Origin: Vibrio sp. Isolate34
Lineage (GTDB): Bacteria > Pseudomonadota > Gammaproteobacteria > Enterobacterales > Vibrionaceae
Direction: 5' to 3'
DNA length: 64,000 bases
Assembly: GCF_022397915.1 (NCBI RefSeq)
Contig: NZ_JAKEUO010000008.1
Coordinates: 27,860-91,859 of the forward strand
In this document: positions 28,869-39,340 of the stretch, piece after piece
Layout: each line of letters begins with the position of its first letter
Numbering within the stretch: position 1 is the stretch's first letter
Program-made: the position numbers and the translations under genes
The notes under the pieces: model-generated
What the model was told of the DNA's origin: nothing
Databases searched by the model: none
What the model saw: only the letters and a program-made list of their open reading frames with translations

Positions 28869-30138
28869 TCACTGACTCATCTTTAGAGGTATAGTTATCC
28901 CAAATTAGCCTAGGATCTAAGCTTTCCGCTGCGAGCATCGTCAGAACAACAACAACGCCAAAAGCGACTGCACCATAACCTGGTGTGAAGTTTAAAATTT
29001 GTCCACGGTCGACCAATGTCATCATGATCGAAATAACGAACAGATCCATCACGGACCATTTGCCTACCCATTTCACGATGAAATAGACGGTCATTCGTTG
29101 TCTGTGATAAAGCGCTCGCTTCATCTGAATACAAATCAAGATGTAAGCCAGCCCAAGGATTTTGGCTACTGGGACGACAATACTCGCCACGAAGATGATT
29201 ATCGCAATACCATACATATCGCTGTTAATCAGAGAGGCAACGCCGGAGATAATCGTATCTTCGAGCCTCTGCCCGTTAGTAATAAGAATAGAAATAGGAA
29301 TGACGTTGGCAGGCACAATGGCTACTGACGCGGCAAACAACAATGCCCATGTTTTTTTAATCGAGTAAGGCTTGCGGTGATAGAGGTCGTGATGGCAACG
29401 AACGCAACTATCGCCTTCCGGTTGAGATAGGTGACAGTTATGGCAATGAACATTCTTCGTTTCGGCAAACACGTAATCAGATTCTTTAGCCCATGCTTCC
29501 CAGTAACGTCTTACACTAATCCGGCTAACTAATAGCACGCTAAATAGTTGCAGTAAAATGAGCCCAATCAAGCCGGGACCAACAAAGATGTCGGAGTAGT
29601 CTTGTAGCTTAAAGCACGAGATCGCCACACTCACTAAGAATACATCCAACATCATCCAATGCTTTAGGGTTTGGATAATGGCTAATGAATAACGAAACGG
29701 CGTAAAGAGTCCGAAACGAAGTGACAGGTGGCTGATAAGTACAGAAGTACAGACCAGCAAGGGTGCGATGGAACTACAGAATAGGATTAACAAGCCAAGT
29801 AGCGGGAAGCCTTCACCCATTAAGGTAAACACACCAGATGGCAGAGTTGCAGGTATCATCACCCCAATTAGGCGGATGCTAATGAAATCAAAAAAATGAG
29901 AAGGGATAAAGAGCAACAAACAAGTAACGGCGATTGCTAGGTTCCCAGACAGGCTAGGGGTGCCGCCTCTATAAAGTTGAGTACCACATCTTGGGCAATA
30001 AGCGGATTTCCCTAAAGGGATGTCCATTTTATCGACGGGGAGTTCGCAGCCCTGACAAAGGCGCACTGAGCTGCTATCGCATTGATGTTTAGTTGATAAG
30101 GGGTTGGTAACGGATGGGGAGGTCACGCGACCTCCCAA
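28855..30138 (-). CDS. letA: Intermembrane lipid transport membrane protein LetA (YebS/PqiA family)
   Basis: 427 residues, equal to E. coli LetA. Two PqiA domains are each headed by a zinc-ribbon-like CxxC pair (CQGCEL...CPRCG near residues 28-55 and CHNCHL...CVRCH near 232-250) and each carries about four membrane helices. It is thought to load or energise lipids for LetB. The start chosen has a 35-residue tail before the first CxxC; a later Met could also be used. It lies 54 nt downstream of an ABC exporter gene. Confidence 0.92.
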   Translation of the reverse strand: MGGRVTSPSVTNPLSTKHQCDSSSVRLCQGCELPVDKMDIPLGKSAYCPRCGTQLYRGGTPSLSGNLAIAVTCLLLFIPSHFFDFISIRLIGVMIPATLPSGVFTLMGEGFPLLGLLILFCSSIAPLLVCTSVLISHLSLRFGLFTPFRYSLAIIQTLKHWMMLDVFLVSVAISCFKLQDYSDIFVGPGLIGLILLQLFSVLLVSRISVRRYWEAWAKESDYVFAETKNVHCHNCHLSQPEGDSCVRCHHDLYHRKPYSIKKTWALLFAASVAIVPANVIPISILITNGQRLEDTIISGVASLINSDMYGIAIIIFVASIVVPVAKILGLAYILICIQMKRALYHRQRMTVYFIVKWVGKWSVMDLFVISIMMTLVDRGQILNFTPGYGAVAFGVVVVLTMLAAESLDPRLIWDNYTSKDESVNEQQ

Positions 30139-30192
30139 GTTGAAACGTCAGTCAGGCTCGATGCCCGACTTAAAGGCTCAGAACCACAAACA

Positions 30193-31989
30193 TCAGGCGT
30201 GCGATTGCACACTGCCGTAGAGTGTTTGATAAAGTCCTTGTTGTTCAACCAATTCACCATGTGTTCCCGTCTGTGTGACTTGCCCATCTTCTAAAACATA
30301 GATTAGATCGGCTTGTTTCACCGCTGATAATCGATGAGCCACTATCAAAGTTGTGCGATCTTTCAAAAACTCGCTTAGAGCTTTATGCAGTGCCGACTCT
30401 GTGGCTGTATCCAGTGCGGAGGTCGCTTCGTCAAGAATAACAAACTTAGGATTGCTCAGCACCATACGGGCTATTGCTAGACGTTGTCGTTGACCGCCAG
30501 ACAGTCGAACTCCGTTCCTACCAATTTGTGTATCCAAGCCATTACTCAGTTGCTTAATAACATCTTGCATTTGAGAGACTTCAAGCGCACGCCATAGCGA
30601 CATTTCATCGTATTCAGCGCCAAGGGTCAGATTATGCCTCAATGTGTCGTTAAAGAGTATAGGTTGTTGTAAAACAACGGCAATTTCATTACGGATAATA
30701 TCAAAGCTGATGTCATCAGTTTTTTCGCCGTTATAGCGTATACAACCTGAATCGGCTTGATAAACCCCAATCAGCAATTGGATTAAAGTCGATTTACCGC
30801 CGCCACTTGCACCCACCAGAGCGACCTTTTTCCCAGCAGGGATGTGCAGCGATAGGCTATTTAAAACAGTGTTTTCTAATGTGTAAGAGAATGTAACGTT
30901 TTCGATGTCTACCGTCACTTCTTGGTTTTCATTGAAAGGGTTTACCTTACTCACCGGACGATGCTCTTCTTCTAACTTAAGAAGATCATTGATTCGTTGT
31001 AGTGCCGCCTTCGCGCTATACCAAGAGAATTGAATCCCTAGCAGCTCTTGAACCGGGCCCAACATAAACCACAAGTAACCGAATACCGCGAAGATTTGAC
31101 CGATGGTTAAGTCACTGAATAGCACCATTAACATCGCGACAGCGCGGAAAAGTTCAAAGCCTAATAGGAAGAGCAGAAACGAAACACGTCCAGCCGCTTC
31201 AGATTGCCATGCGTATTTATCGGCATCGATTCTTACTTGGTTCGCTTGAACCTTCAATTCATCAAGGAAGATTCGTTCTTTATTGGCAGCACGTAGCTGA
31301 TAAATGCCATCTAAGGTTTCAACTAAGCGATTCTGAAAACGTTCGAAAGACTTGTTTTCGTACTTTTTAAGATGCTTAACCTTGCTGCCTAGTTTACGAG
31401 AGAAATAAATAACAACAGGATTGACCAGTAGAATAAACAGTCCTAAACGCCACTCTAACCATAACAACACAATCGCAGTGCCGAACACCGTTAAGAAGCT
31501 GATCAGGAACTTAGAGAGCGTTGAGCCAATGAACTTATCGATTGTCTCTATGTCTGTTATTAGGTGAGCATTAATACCTCCGCTGCCTTTGGTCTCGTAT
31601 TGTCTAATACTAATGCGACCAAGCTTATCTATCATCTTGCTACGCATTTGATAGGTAATTGTTTTGGAGACGAGTGTAAATTGACGCCCTTGTAGAATGT
31701 TCAACGCTTGGCTAACGGTACGCATGATAATGACTAACAGCAAAGTCAGTGCAATATAGCCAGTGGGTGTCTGCAACGATGTTGGAAGTAGGTGGTTCAT
31801 CATTTCTAAGCCAGAAGCCGGCTTATCAAGTAATACTTCATCAACCATTAATGGCATGAGCAACGGGATAGGGACACTGATGAGAGTTGCAAGTATGGCA
31901 ATAATGTTAGCAAACAGTAATTTGGACTTGTGTTTTTTTACTTGAGTTATTAACCAAGAACGGCTAATAGTGTCTTCTGAATTGTTCAT
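30193..31989 (-). CDS. ABC exporter, fused membrane and ATPase domains
   Basis: 598 residues. A six-helix type-1 exporter membrane domain fills about residues 20-310. The ATPase domain has Walker A GASGGGKST, signature LSGGQRQRLAIARM, Walker B FVILDEATSALD and switch histidine VAHRLS. It resembles half-transporters of the MsbA/MdlB/LmrA type that work as homodimers or with a partner; no partner is adjacent. The substrate is unknown. It is divergent from msrC and upstream of letA-letB on the same strand, which hints at, but does not prove, a lipid-related role. Confidence 0.9.
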   Translation of the reverse strand: MNNSEDTISRSWLITQVKKHKSKLLFANIIAILATLISVPIPLLMPLMVDEVLLDKPASGLEMMNHLLPTSLQTPTGYIALTLLLVIIMRTVSQALNILQGRQFTLVSKTITYQMRSKMIDKLGRISIRQYETKGSGGINAHLITDIETIDKFIGSTLSKFLISFLTVFGTAIVLLWLEWRLGLFILLVNPVVIYFSRKLGSKVKHLKKYENKSFERFQNRLVETLDGIYQLRAANKERIFLDELKVQANQVRIDADKYAWQSEAAGRVSFLLFLLGFELFRAVAMLMVLFSDLTIGQIFAVFGYLWFMLGPVQELLGIQFSWYSAKAALQRINDLLKLEEEHRPVSKVNPFNENQEVTVDIENVTFSYTLENTVLNSLSLHIPAGKKVALVGASGGGKSTLIQLLIGVYQADSGCIRYNGEKTDDISFDIIRNEIAVVLQQPILFNDTLRHNLTLGAEYDEMSLWRALEVSQMQDVIKQLSNGLDTQIGRNGVRLSGGQRQRLAIARMVLSNPKFVILDEATSALDTATESALHKALSEFLKDRTTLIVAHRLSAVKQADLIYVLEDGQVTQTGTHGELVEQQGLYQTLYGSVQSHA

Positions 31990-32078
31990 TGTAATGAGAA
32001 TAAGTCCTATTTAGTTTGATGGCCGCATTCTACTGCGTTCTCTTGATAATGGAAGTCTCAATTTAATTGGAAGTTAAT

Positions 32079-32570
32079 ATGAAAATAGAACATTACCAAC
32101 GCTTAACCAAACAAGCCGTTGCATTAATTGAATCAGAAACCGATCTAACTGCTAATCTTGCTAATATCAGTTCTTTATTATTCATGGAATTGGATGATTT
32201 GAATTGGGCGGGTTTCTATTTAATGAAGCAGGATCAAGCTAAGGAAAAAGACGAACTTGTACTGGGTCCTTTCCAAGGTCAACCTGCTTGTGTGCGAATT
32301 CCGGTAGGGCGTGGAGTGTGCGGAACTGCGGTTGCGACGAATACAGTTCAGCGCATTCATGATGTTCATGAGTTCGAAGGTCACATCGCTTGTGACGCTG
32401 CAAGTAACTCAGAAATCGTTATTCCGTTCTCTATTGGTGGAAAAATAGCGGGTGTTCTTGATATCGATAGCCCAAATGTTGGCCGTTTTTCTCAAATTGA
32501 CGAGGACGGATTGACATTTTTCATGGCAGAAGTGGAAAAGCTGCTTAATTCGCACGCGAACAAGGCATAA
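32079..32570 (+). CDS. msrC: Free methionine-(R)-sulfoxide reductase MsrC (GAF domain)
   Basis: 163 residues from the ATG at 32079, which has a GGAAG Shine-Dalgarno 5 nt upstream; an upstream TTG (32067) is possible but less likely. The single GAF domain carries three cysteines in the expected spacing (QPACVRI, GVCGTA, HIACDA), which form the catalytic disulfide relay in E. coli MsrC. It reduces free, not protein-bound, Met-R-sulfoxide. It sits upstream of proQ-prc on the same strand, with its own spacing of about 100 nt. Confidence 0.93.
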   Translation: MKIEHYQRLTKQAVALIESETDLTANLANISSLLFMELDDLNWAGFYLMKQDQAKEKDELVLGPFQGQPACVRIPVGRGVCGTAVATNTVQRIHDVHEFEGHIACDAASNSEIVIPFSIGGKIAGVLDIDSPNVGRFSQIDEDGLTFFMAEVEKLLNSHANKA

Positions 32571-32667
32571 ATTATTCTCTTACTGTGGTTTTTCCCAAGC
32601 ATCTCTCTATAATACGTAAAAATATTTTCTTAATGCTCGCGGAAAACCGCAAAAACCAGGAACCCAC

Positions 32668-33291
32668 ATGGAAAACACTGAAAAGTTAAAAAACAGCAAA
32701 GAAGTTATCGCATATATTGCTGAATGTTTCCCTAAATGCTTTACTCTAGAAGGTGAAGCGAAGCCACTTAAAATTGGTATTTTTCAAGATCTTGCTGAAC
32801 GTCTAAATGAAGACGAAAAAGTAAGTAAGACTCAGCTTCGTGCAGCGTTAAGACAGTACACATCATCATGGCGTTACCTGCACGGCGTAAAAGCTGGCGC
32901 AGAACGTGTTGACCTAGACGGCAACGCGTGTGGCACACTAGAAGAAGAGCACGTTGAACACGCTAAAGCTACACTTGCTGAAAGCAAAGCGAAAGTTCAG
33001 GCTCGTCGTAAAGAACAAGCACAAAAAGCTCGTGAAGAAGGCAAAGCGAAACCTAAGGCGAAGAAAGCTCAACAGCCTCGTCGTCAAGCGCCTAAAGCAC
33101 CAAAAGTAGAAAAGCCTGTAGAAACACGCGCTTTGAACGCTGACGAATTCATCGCTGGCAAAGAAGTAAATGTGAACATGGGTAAAGGAAACATGGCTGC
33201 GACCATTGTTGAAATCAATAAGGAAGATGTGCGTGTTCAGTTAGCAAACGGCCTACAAATGGTTGTTAAAGCGGAGCACTTGCGCGCTTAA
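32668..33291 (+). CDS. proQ: RNA chaperone ProQ
   Basis: 207 residues. The N-terminal FinO-like RNA-binding domain covers about residues 8-115, with [29 protein letters not shown] as the most conserved stretch. Then follow a lysine/alanine-rich linker (about 115-155) and a C-terminal Tudor-like domain ([25 protein letters not shown]). A good Shine-Dalgarno (AGGAA) precedes the start. It is directly followed by prc, 17 nt away, as in E. coli. Confidence 0.95.
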   Translation: MENTEKLKNSKEVIAYIAECFPKCFTLEGEAKPLKIGIFQDLAERLNEDEKVSKTQLRAALRQYTSSWRYLHGVKAGAERVDLDGNACGTLEEEHVEHAKATLAESKAKVQARRKEQAQKAREEGKAKPKAKKAQQPRRQAPKAPKVEKPVETRALNADEFIAGKEVNVNMGKGNMAATIVEINKEDVRVQLANGLQMVVKAEHLRA

Positions 33292-33308
33292 AGGAGATAC
33301 TCCTACGC

Positions 33309-35303
33309 ATGAAATGCCGTTCAAAATTGACACTGATTGCTGCTAGCTTTTGGCTAGCAGCTTCAGCTCAGGCTCTCGAAGCCAAATTAGATCAGGACGA
33401 TTTACCTCTACTCGCTCCTGAGGTCCAACACGAAACTGCTAGTAAACGTGTTACTTCTCGATTTACTCGTTCTCACTATAAACACTTCAATCTCAACGAT
33501 GATTTCTCTCAAGCTATCTTTAATCGTTACTTAGAGATGCTGGATTATAATCGTAATATCTTCACTCAAGCTGATATTGACTCTTTCTCTGCGTCATCTA
33601 AACAAATTGATGATCAGCTGAAATCGGGCAATAACCAGATTGCATTCGATGTTTATAATCTGTCTATGCAGAAGCGTTTTGAACGTTTTCAATATGCATT
33701 GTCTTTGTTAGATACTGAGATTAAGTTTGATACCGATGAAAGTATTGAGCTCAATCGCAGTGAAGCAGAGTGGCCAAAAGATATCGCTGAAGTGAATGAG
33801 CTTTGGAGAAAACGCGTTAAATATGATGCGTTGAATCTAAAACTTACTGGTAAAGAGTGGCCAGAGATTCAAGAAGTTTTGGAAAAGCGTTACAACAATG
33901 CGATGAAGCGTATTACGCAGTCGCACAATGAAGATGCTTTCCAGATCTACATGAACGCATTCGCGCGTGAAGTTGATCCGCACACCAGTTACCTTTCTCC
34001 AAGAAATGCAGAACAATTCCAATCTGAGATGAATCTATCTCTAGAAGGTATTGGTGCTGTGCTTCAGATGACAGACGACTACACCGTTATTCGCTCTTTA
34101 GTCGCTGGTGGCCCTGCGTCTAACAGCAAACAATTGAGTGATGGCGACCGCATTGTCGGTGTTGGTCAAGATGGCGAAGAGATTGTTGATGTTATCGGCT
34201 GGCGTTTAGACGATGTAGTGCAACTTATCAAAGGCCCGAAAGGGACTAAAGTTAAGCTGCAGATCTTGCCAGATGGTAAAGATGCAAAAAGTCACGTTGT
34301 CACAATTGTTCGCGATAAGATTCGTTTAGAAGACCGCGCTGTTAAATCAGAAGTGATCGAGAAAGACGGCAAGAAGATTGGTGTACTAGAAGTACCAAGT
34401 TTCTACGTTGGCCTTTCTAAAGATACCGATAAACTGATCACTGAGCTTAAAGAGCAAGGTGTTGAAGGTATTATTGTTGACCTTCGAAACAACGGTGGCG
34501 GTGCACTGACTGAAGCAACTGAACTCTCTGGTTTGTTTATCAAAGAGGGGCCTGTTGTTCAGGTTCGTGATAGCTACGGTCGTGTTAAAGTGAACAGCGA
34601 TACTGATGGCCAAATCAGTTACCAAGGCCCGTTAACGGTATTGGTGAATCGCTACAGTGCTTCAGCATCTGAAATCTTTGCAGCAGCGATGCAAGATTAC
34701 GGTCGTGCAATTATCTTGGGTGAAAACTCTTTCGGTAAAGGCACGGTGCAACAGCATCGCTCTTTGAATCATATTTATGATTTGTTCGATAAAGAGTTAG
34801 GCTACGTTCAATACACAATCCAGAAATTCTACCGAATCAATGGTGGTAGTACGCAAAACAAGGGCGTAGTGCCTGATATCGCTTACCCAACGCCAATTGA
34901 TCCTGCAGATACTGGTGAAAGTGTTGAAGACAACGCTCTTCCTTGGGACAGCATCGACAAAGCGAAGTACTCAGTGTTACAGCGTAACGATGAGCAGATC
35001 GCAGCGTTGACGGCTAAACACCAAGCTCGTATCGCAACAGACATGGAATTTGGCTTTATCGCGCAAGATATTGAAAAATATAAGGCAGATAAAGACGACA
35101 ACGACCTTTCTTTGAATGAAAAGGTTCGTCAACAAGAGAGTGATGATGCGGATGCGCTTCGCCTAGAGCGTATTAACCAACGTCAAAAAGCCGCTAAGTT
35201 AGAGGTATTTAAAACGTTGGATGATATTCCAAAAGACTACGAAGCCCCGGATGCGTATCTTGATGAATCAGTTGCTATCATGCTGGATATGATCAAGAAA
35301 TAA
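33309..35303 (+). CDS. prc: Tail-specific periplasmic protease Prc (Tsp)
   Basis: 664 residues with a Sec signal peptide (cleavage near SAQA, residue 22). A PDZ domain lies around residues 240-325 (SLEGIGAVLQMTDDYTVI...). The Ser/Lys protease core shows RYSASASEIFAAAMQDYG (nucleophile serine near 452) and GENSFGKGTVQ (lysine near 477), matching E. coli numbering. It processes FtsI and degrades proteins with non-polar C-termini in the periplasm. It is co-transcribed with proQ and ends at a strong terminator. Confidence 0.95.
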   Translation: MKCRSKLTLIAASFWLAASAQALEAKLDQDDLPLLAPEVQHETASKRVTSRFTRSHYKHFNLNDDFSQAIFNRYLEMLDYNRNIFTQADIDSFSASSKQIDDQLKSGNNQIAFDVYNLSMQKRFERFQYALSLLDTEIKFDTDESIELNRSEAEWPKDIAEVNELWRKRVKYDALNLKLTGKEWPEIQEVLEKRYNNAMKRITQSHNEDAFQIYMNAFAREVDPHTSYLSPRNAEQFQSEMNLSLEGIGAVLQMTDDYTVIRSLVAGGPASNSKQLSDGDRIVGVGQDGEEIVDVIGWRLDDVVQLIKGPKGTKVKLQILPDGKDAKSHVVTIVRDKIRLEDRAVKSEVIEKDGKKIGVLEVPSFYVGLSKDTDKLITELKEQGVEGIIVDLRNNGGGALTEATELSGLFIKEGPVVQVRDSYGRVKVNSDTDGQISYQGPLTVLVNRYSASASEIFAAAMQDYGRAIILGENSFGKGTVQQHRSLNHIYDLFDKELGYVQYTIQKFYRINGGSTQNKGVVPDIAYPTPIDPADTGESVEDNALPWDSIDKAKYSVLQRNDEQIAALTAKHQARIATDMEFGFIAQDIEKYKADKDDNDLSLNEKVRQQESDDADALRLERINQRQKAAKLEVFKTLDDIPKDYEAPDAYLDESVAIMLDMIKK

Positions 35304-35626
35304 ACAAAATACCTGTTATAAGGTGATTGTTTAAAGACGTACTATTTAAAAAGCGAGCTTAGGCTCGCTTTTTTTGTACCTGCGTTCTTGCTTAGAATAA
35401 TGTCACGTTAACTGCATGCTTCCTCGCTTTTTAACTTGTTCCATAACCACTGTTATTTGATTTTCGACTGTGAAGTGCACCGTAAAAATAACTAAACTTA
35501 AGTATTATTTTTCGAGTGATAATGACATTTAAGTTACTTCGCACTTAAAATTTAGTGACTTGGATCATATTTTTTCGCTTTCTATTCATTACGTGCCTAA
35601 GCTTAAAGAAAACGAGGGGGACGCTT
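35304..35626. other. Intergenic region after prc
   Basis: 323 bp without a gene. It holds the prc terminator at 35348-35376 and then an AT-rich stretch that presumably contains the promoter of the following exported-protein gene. Nothing else was recognised. Confidence 0.5.
35348..35376 (+). terminator. Terminator of proQ-prc
   Basis: An 11-bp stem (AAAAAGCGAGC / GCTCGCTTTTT) with a 4-nt loop and T-run. Confidence 0.9.
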
Positions 35627-36310
35627 ATGAAATGGATTCTACTATTTTTATCTTGTTTAAGTTTTGTTGCTTTTGGGAGCGAGGTCGCTTCGAGTAGCCA
35701 ACAATCAAAAAGTGATAGTAATCTATCCCATTTTGACCTTCCTTTACTGCTCGGCGATTGGTATTTGATGAATCCTGATCCAGAGCAAGGTAGTGAAAAC
35801 TTTAGAGCGATCAAGCTCACTCTTGATTCAAACTACTCATTCACTATCGATATCCAAAAGAAAGACTACAGTGTCGATCATTGGGAAGGTTTGTATAACG
35901 CCAATGAAGACACGATTATTTTGGGTTTGAATACCTCAGAACCTCAGGTTTACGCGTACAGCAGTAATCACAACATGCTGAATCTTAACGGGGTTATGTT
36001 CACCAAGGCCTTGCCAAATGCATTGGCGGGAATCTGGTCAAGTGCCGAATTGTCCGGAAGTGATTTACGTGCAAGTAACATTCAAAAAATGGATTTAGTC
36101 CTTCAACCAGACTTCATATTCATGTTCCGAGTTTCCGATGAAGAAGGTGGTGAAGTCATTCGTCGCGGGGTGTATTACACCGAGGGCGACCAACTAGTGT
36201 TACTTTATGAAAACGGTGAACACGGTACTCGATATACACTGAACAGCGATGTGTTAACGCTGCAAGGTGAAGAGGGAGATATGTTTGCGGTGCTCAATCG
36301 CATTCGATAA
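35627..36310 (+). CDS. Exported protein of unknown function, possible beta-rich lipocalin-like fold
   Basis: 227 residues from ATG 35627, chosen because it follows a strong Shine-Dalgarno (GAGGGGG) and begins a clean signal peptide (MKWILLFLSCLSFVAFGSEVA); a longer frame to 35555 is unlikely. The mature protein contains two similar halves: LLGDWYLMNPDPEQG...YSFTIDIQKKDYSVDHWEGLYNANEDTIIL and LAGIWSSAELSGS...FIFMFRVSDEEGGEVIRRGVYYTEGDQLVLLY. The 'G-x-W ... G-x-Y ... D-x-[IL]-[IV]-L' pattern recurs in lipocalin-like domains. Function is unknown. Single gene with its own terminator. Confidence 0.75.
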   Translation: MKWILLFLSCLSFVAFGSEVASSSQQSKSDSNLSHFDLPLLLGDWYLMNPDPEQGSENFRAIKLTLDSNYSFTIDIQKKDYSVDHWEGLYNANEDTIILGLNTSEPQVYAYSSNHNMLNLNGVMFTKALPNALAGIWSSAELSGSDLRASNIQKMDLVLQPDFIFMFRVSDEEGGEVIRRGVYYTEGDQLVLLYENGEHGTRYTLNSDVLTLQGEEGDMFAVLNRIR

Positions 36311-36410
36311 TCGAGAGTTTTAGCAGTAAAGTCGTACTCGTTGATAATATTGTGCACAGTTCATTTCTTAGGCGTTCCTATCTGATTTGATTGATAAAAT
36401 AGCAAAACAT

Positions 36411-36442
36411 GGAGGCATTTTCTTACAATGCCTCCTTTTTTT
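36411..36442 (+). terminator. Terminator of the exported-protein gene
   Basis: A 9-bp stem (GGAGGCATT / AATGCCTCC) with a 7-nt loop and seven T. Confidence 0.9.
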
Positions 36443-36528
36443 AATATTCCCCTTGTTTTATTGGCGCTCAACCTTTAGATATATACAGTTAAAAAATAAT
36501 TACGTATAACGATCAAAAGGAACCCGTC

Positions 36529-39135
36529 ATGGCACATACACCTCAAGCCAAGTATCGTAAAGATTATCAATCACCATCTCACACGATTTCTGAAATCGAT
36601 CTTACTTTCGATTTGTACGACTCAGCATCCATCGTTACGGCTGTTTCTAGTGTTAAGCAGGAGAAAGACAGCGCGACATTAGTACTTGATGGTGAAGGCT
36701 TGAAGTTGGTTTCTGTTTTGGTTGAAGGCAACGAATGGACTCAATACGAGCAGTCTGAAACTCAACTTACGCTGAATGACCTTCCAAAAGAATTCACTCT
36801 CACCATCGTTACTGAAGTTAACCCTGAAGGGAACAGCGCACTTGAAGGCTTGTACAAGTCGGGTGGCGCGTTCTGTACTCAGTGTGAAGCTGAAGGTTTC
36901 CGCCGTATTACTTACTACATGGATCGCCCAGATGTGTTGGCGAAATTCACCACAACGGTAATCGCAGACAAAGCAGAGAACCCATTCTTATTAAGTAATG
37001 GTAACCGTGTAGATGAAGGCGAAGCTGAAAACGGTCGTCATTGGGTGAAGTGGCAAGACCCACATCCAAAACCAGCGTACTTGTTTGCTTTAGTTGCGGG
37101 TGATTTCGATGTACTTCGTGACGCATACACCACACAATCGGGTCGCAAAGTTGACCTAGAAATCTTTGTTGATAAAGGTAATCTAGACCGTGCAAACCAC
37201 GCGATGGTTTCTTTGATTAACTCAATGAAGTGGGACGAAGAGCGTTTCAATCTTGAATACGACTTAGACATCTACATGATCGTAGCGGTTGATTTCTTCA
37301 ACATGGGTGCGATGGAAAACAAAGGCCTAAACGTATTTAATTCTAAGTTTGTTCTAGCAAATGACCAAACCGCAACGGACACAGATTACCTAGGTATTGA
37401 AGCGGTAATCGGTCATGAATACTTCCACAACTGGACCGGCAACCGAGTGACTTGTCGCGATTGGTTCCAGCTGAGTTTGAAAGAAGGCTTAACGGTATTC
37501 CGCGACCAAGAATTCTCGTCTGATCTTGGTTCTCGCGCAGTAAACCGTATCAACAATGTACGTATCATTCGCGGTCCACAATTCGCAGAAGATGCTAGCC
37601 CAATGTCTCACCCAATTCGTCCAGAAAAAGTGATAGAAATGAATAACTTCTATACTTTGACAGTGTACGAAAAGGGCAGTGAAGTGATCCGTATGATCCA
37701 CACATTGTTGGGTGAAGATGGTTTCCAAAAAGGCATGAAGCTGTACTTCGAACGTCACGATGGCACGGCCGCAACATGTGAAGATTTCGTAGCAGCAATG
37801 GAAGACGCATCGGGTGTTGATCTGTCTCAGTTCCGTTTATGGTACAGCCAGTCTGGTACGCCAACGCTGTCTGTTGAAAGTCACTACGATGCAGATAAGA
37901 AACAATATACGTTAACAACTCGCCAAGTAACGGCACCAACGCATGAGCAAACTGAAAAGCAGCCCCTGCATATCCCTCTAGATATCGAACTGTACACAGC
38001 ATCAGGTGATGTAATTGAGTTACAATGTAACGGAAAGCAAGTTCATAACGTACTTGATGTGAAAGAAGCGGAACAAACCTTCGTGTTTGAAAACGTTTCT
38101 GAACAACCAATCCCATCACTGCTTCGTGAATTCTCTGCGCCAGTGAAATTGGAGTACGACTATTCAGATGAAGAGCTTATCTTCTTGATGGTGAATGCAC
38201 GCAATGAGTTCTCTCGTTGGGATGCAGGTCAAATGCTATTAGCGAAGTACATTCTGAGCAACGTTGAGAAGGTTCAACAGGGTCAAGCGTTTGAGCTTTC
38301 TGATTCTGTTGTTGATGCATTCCGTGGCGTACTGCTGAGTGATTCACTAGAGCCTGCGTTTATTGCAGAAATGCTTTCTCTACCAAGCCACAATGAAGTA
38401 TCAGGTTGGTATGAGCGTGTTGATATTGATGCGGTCGCATCGGTTCTTAACTCAATGAAGGTAACACTGGCTACAGAACTTGAAGACGAACTGGTTGCGG
38501 TTTATCACAGCAATGCACTAGCCGAATACACAATTGATCACGATTCGATTGGTAAGCGCACTTTGCGTAAAGTTTGCCTAAGTTACTTAGCGCATACAGA
38601 GCAGGGTAACGATTTGGTTGTTGCAATGTACCAGCAGGCAAACAACATGACAGATACAATGGCAGCGATGGGCGCGGCAAACAGCGCACAATTGGCATGT
38701 CGTGAAACTTTGATGGCAGATTACAGCGACAAGTGGAAACACGACGGTCTTGTTATGGATAAGTGGTTTGCTCTGCAAGGTACAAACCCAAGTTCAAATG
38801 CGCTTGATGTGATCAAAGAATCTATGTCACATCAAGCGTTTAGTTTGAAGAACCCGAACCGAATTCGTAACTTGGTTGGTTCATTCTTAAACATGAACCC
38901 GGTACAGTTCCATGACAAGTCTGGTCAGGGGTATGCGTTTTCAGGTGAGATCTTACGTGAACTAAACAGCAGTAACCCACAAGTTGCTTCACGTCTGATT
39001 GATCCACTTCTTAAATTCCGTAAGTACGATGATGAGCGCCAAGCGCTTATCAAGCAGGAACTTGAGACATTGAAGGGCATGGATAACTTAGCAAAAGACT
39101 TATTTGAGAAAGTAACAAAAGCACTAGAAGCTTAA
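36529..39135 (+). CDS. pepN: Aminopeptidase N
   Basis: 868 residues, matching E. coli PepN (870). An M1 zinc metallopeptidase that removes N-terminal residues in the cytoplasm. The exopeptidase motif GAMEN lies at residues 261-265, the zinc site HEYFHNW begins near 297, and the third zinc ligand lies in LKEGLTVFRDQEF near 320. A Shine-Dalgarno (AAAGGAA) precedes the ATG. It is monocistronic with a terminator. Confidence 0.96.
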   Translation: MAHTPQAKYRKDYQSPSHTISEIDLTFDLYDSASIVTAVSSVKQEKDSATLVLDGEGLKLVSVLVEGNEWTQYEQSETQLTLNDLPKEFTLTIVTEVNPEGNSALEGLYKSGGAFCTQCEAEGFRRITYYMDRPDVLAKFTTTVIADKAENPFLLSNGNRVDEGEAENGRHWVKWQDPHPKPAYLFALVAGDFDVLRDAYTTQSGRKVDLEIFVDKGNLDRANHAMVSLINSMKWDEERFNLEYDLDIYMIVAVDFFNMGAMENKGLNVFNSKFVLANDQTATDTDYLGIEAVIGHEYFHNWTGNRVTCRDWFQLSLKEGLTVFRDQEFSSDLGSRAVNRINNVRIIRGPQFAEDASPMSHPIRPEKVIEMNNFYTLTVYEKGSEVIRMIHTLLGEDGFQKGMKLYFERHDGTAATCEDFVAAMEDASGVDLSQFRLWYSQSGTPTLSVESHYDADKKQYTLTTRQVTAPTHEQTEKQPLHIPLDIELYTASGDVIELQCNGKQVHNVLDVKEAEQTFVFENVSEQPIPSLLREFSAPVKLEYDYSDEELIFLMVNARNEFSRWDAGQMLLAKYILSNVEKVQQGQAFELSDSVVDAFRGVLLSDSLEPAFIAEMLSLPSHNEVSGWYERVDIDAVASVLNSMKVTLATELEDELVAVYHSNALAEYTIDHDSIGKRTLRKVCLSYLAHTEQGNDLVVAMYQQANNMTDTMAAMGAANSAQLACRETLMADYSDKWKHDGLVMDKWFALQGTNPSSNALDVIKESMSHQAFSLKNPNRIRNLVGSFLNMNPVQFHDKSGQGYAFSGEILRELNSSNPQVASRLIDPLLKFRKYDDERQALIKQELETLKGMDNLAKDLFEKVTKALEA

Positions 39136-39193
39136 GTTAAGCGTTCTCAAGGTTAACGGTTTACTTATAACTGTTTATTTATAAAGAAAAGTC

Positions 39194-39227
39194 ATCAGTG
39201 GTAGAGAGTATCTGCCACTGATTTTTT
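39194..39227 (+). terminator. Terminator of pepN
   Basis: A 12-bp stem with one G-U pair (ATCAGTGGTAGA / TCTGCCACTGAT), a 5-nt loop and T-run. Confidence 0.85.
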
Positions 39228-39340
39228 GTTTCTGCTTCATCGAATTTTCGATAAGCTAGAGCAGTTTCAAGCTCAGTTTCACCGTCAGACATCGTTAAGT
39301 GCCAAAACATTCCGGCACTGTATATTTATACAGGTATCGT

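Noticed and set aside
34291..34303. Second 12/13 match to the MatP site, in prc
   Set aside because: Inside coding sequence and at the frequency expected by chance; shows that one near match alone is weak evidence.
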